NCBI GenBank assembly: GCA_037074765.1 | Contig: JBAMDO010000457.1 | Span: 1 to 17,612 of the forward strand | Length of the DNA stretch: 17,612 nt | Source: Mansonella perstans | Lineage: Eukaryota > Nematoda > Chromadorea > Rhabditida > Onchocercidae | Direction of reading: 5' to 3' | In this document: in pieces, positions 17,062-17,612 of the stretch | Position numbering within the stretch: the first letter of the stretch is position 1 | How the letters are laid out: every line of letters starts with the position of its first letter | Program-made: the position numbers and the translations under genes | The notes under the pieces: model-generated | The model's input: the letters and a program-made list of their open reading frames with translations, nothing else | Told to the model about the DNA's origin: nothing | Databases searched by the model: none

Positions 17062-17612
17062 TGTCGCGAAATTCATAACGCGAAATTCCCAATAGGGTTT
17101 AAATCTGATTGTATTAACGGCTTTTATGAGCCACCTAATTAATTTCGTAATGTTTAATCTCTTTGTTCCAATTATAAGCTGTCAAACTCTTTAAACTAAC
17201 AAAGAGGCAGCTGCAATTAACATCTTATTAACCAAAACCATTCTGTAACTGTGTCGAAATCCTTTGTTGATGCTTATGCTTAGATGCAATATATTGTATC
17301 TTCTCGACCAAGCTTATCTGTACAAAGGACTTCATTTTTATGATCTTTAGTTTCTTATAACTCAACTCATAATACAAGTTTTCTCCGCCTACAATACTCA
17401 GTATATAAACTCTCAATCATCCCAAAAAGACCATATTTTTGGGATTTGTTCACATCCACGGCTACTGGTTCTATTCTCTTCATCATTACCGCTTTTATTA
17501 TATTAATGTTACCATTAAATGCGCGTTCTACATAATTGTTACATTATTCTCGCGTTATCCAATTATTCTAATAAATGGTTTAATTACCCAAGTTTGAGGT
17601 GCGAACACAATT
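17062..17612 (+). repeat. Outer element 3' LTR, cut by window edge
   Basis: The first 551 bp of the 3' LTR begin TGTCGCGAAATTC. It matches 2767-3308 with about 8-9 substitutions and a similar number of small indels. It keeps TATATAAA (17402-17409) and AATAAA (17570-17575). It ends in the window just after the SL1 match. Confidence 0.93.
17577..17598 (+). promoter_or_regulatory. Perfect 22-nt SL1 exon match in LTR
   Basis: GGTTTAATTACCCAAG followed by TTTGAG is identical to the nematode SL1 spliced leader exon as I know it. It is followed by GTGCGAAC, so the GT of a 5' splice site is retained (SL1 RNA has GTAAAC). AATAAA ends 2 nt upstream. The setting is the R/U5 part of an LTR, not an SL RNA gene. 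Confidence 0.92.

Larger units (their letters stand above)
2767..17612 (+). mobile_element. Outer BEL/Pao LTR retrotransposon, partial
   Basis: The outer element starts at its 5' LTR (2767) and leaves the window inside its 3' LTR. Its body is split by a second element at 7446-15539. Without that insertion and one ACCAG copy, the internal part is about 5.4 kb and encodes Gag, aspartic protease, RT, RNase H and integrase in the usual BEL/Pao order. Almost every domain is interrupted by a frameshift or stop. No envelope gene is present. The left flank next to the LTR is ATAAT (2762-2766), a possible target duplication, but its partner lies outside the window. Confidence 0.93.

Noticed and set aside
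17577..17612. SL RNA gene
   Set aside because: The SL1 exon match is exact, but it lies within a long direct repeat that behaves as an LTR, with AATAAA just upstream. No SL RNA stem structure is visible in the few bases left.
1..17612. CRISPR array, rRNA, tRNA or bacterial operon features
   Set aside because: No regularly spaced repeats or tRNA/rRNA-like stretches were recognised. The SL1 match, LTR structure and intron-like flanks indicate a nematode nuclear genome.

Overview
The window is AT-rich nematode nuclear DNA dominated by two nested LTR retrotransposons of the BEL/Pao type. The clearest evidence for a nematode is in the right-hand LTR. Positions 17577-17598 match all 22 nt of the nematode spliced leader SL1 exon (GGTTTAATTACCCAAG followed by TTTGAG). 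The protein style of the elements reminds me of filarial worms, but that is memory, not proof.

Layout. 1-337: minus-strand partial host exon running off the left edge. 341-2766: AT-rich flank with weak plus-strand exon-like islands. 2767-3513: 5' LTR of the outer element, followed by a candidate primer binding site at 3523. 3544-7445: outer gag, protease, RT and RNase H, broken by frameshifts and stops. 7446-15539: complete inner element (494-bp 5' LTR, gag-pol-env, 489-bp 3' LTR), bounded by the 5-bp target duplication ACCAG at 7441-7445 and 15540-15544. 15545-17008: the rest of outer pol (integrase and C-terminal domain). 17062-17612: outer 3' LTR, cut by the window edge.

Both elements have the usual BEL/Pao order: a Gag with a DUF1759-like region and CCHC knuckles, an aspartic protease, RT, RNase H, an integrase and a DUF5641-like C-terminal domain. 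The inner element adds an envelope-like membrane protein of about 1.6 kb in frame behind the integrase; the outer one has no room for it. The inner LTR pair shows 4 substitutions over about 489 bp and the outer pair about 8-9 over 551 bp, which agrees with the nesting order. Neither copy looks autonomous as sequenced.

The most interesting signal is in the LTRs. In both families an AATAAA poly(A) signal is followed within 1-2 nt by an SL1-like sequence that ends in GAG|GT, the exon/donor boundary of SL RNA. In the outer 5' LTR this block is tandemly amplified, giving three SL1-like copies. Capture of SL1 at the R/U5 boundary, or mimicry of it, would link retrotransposon expression to nematode trans-splicing.
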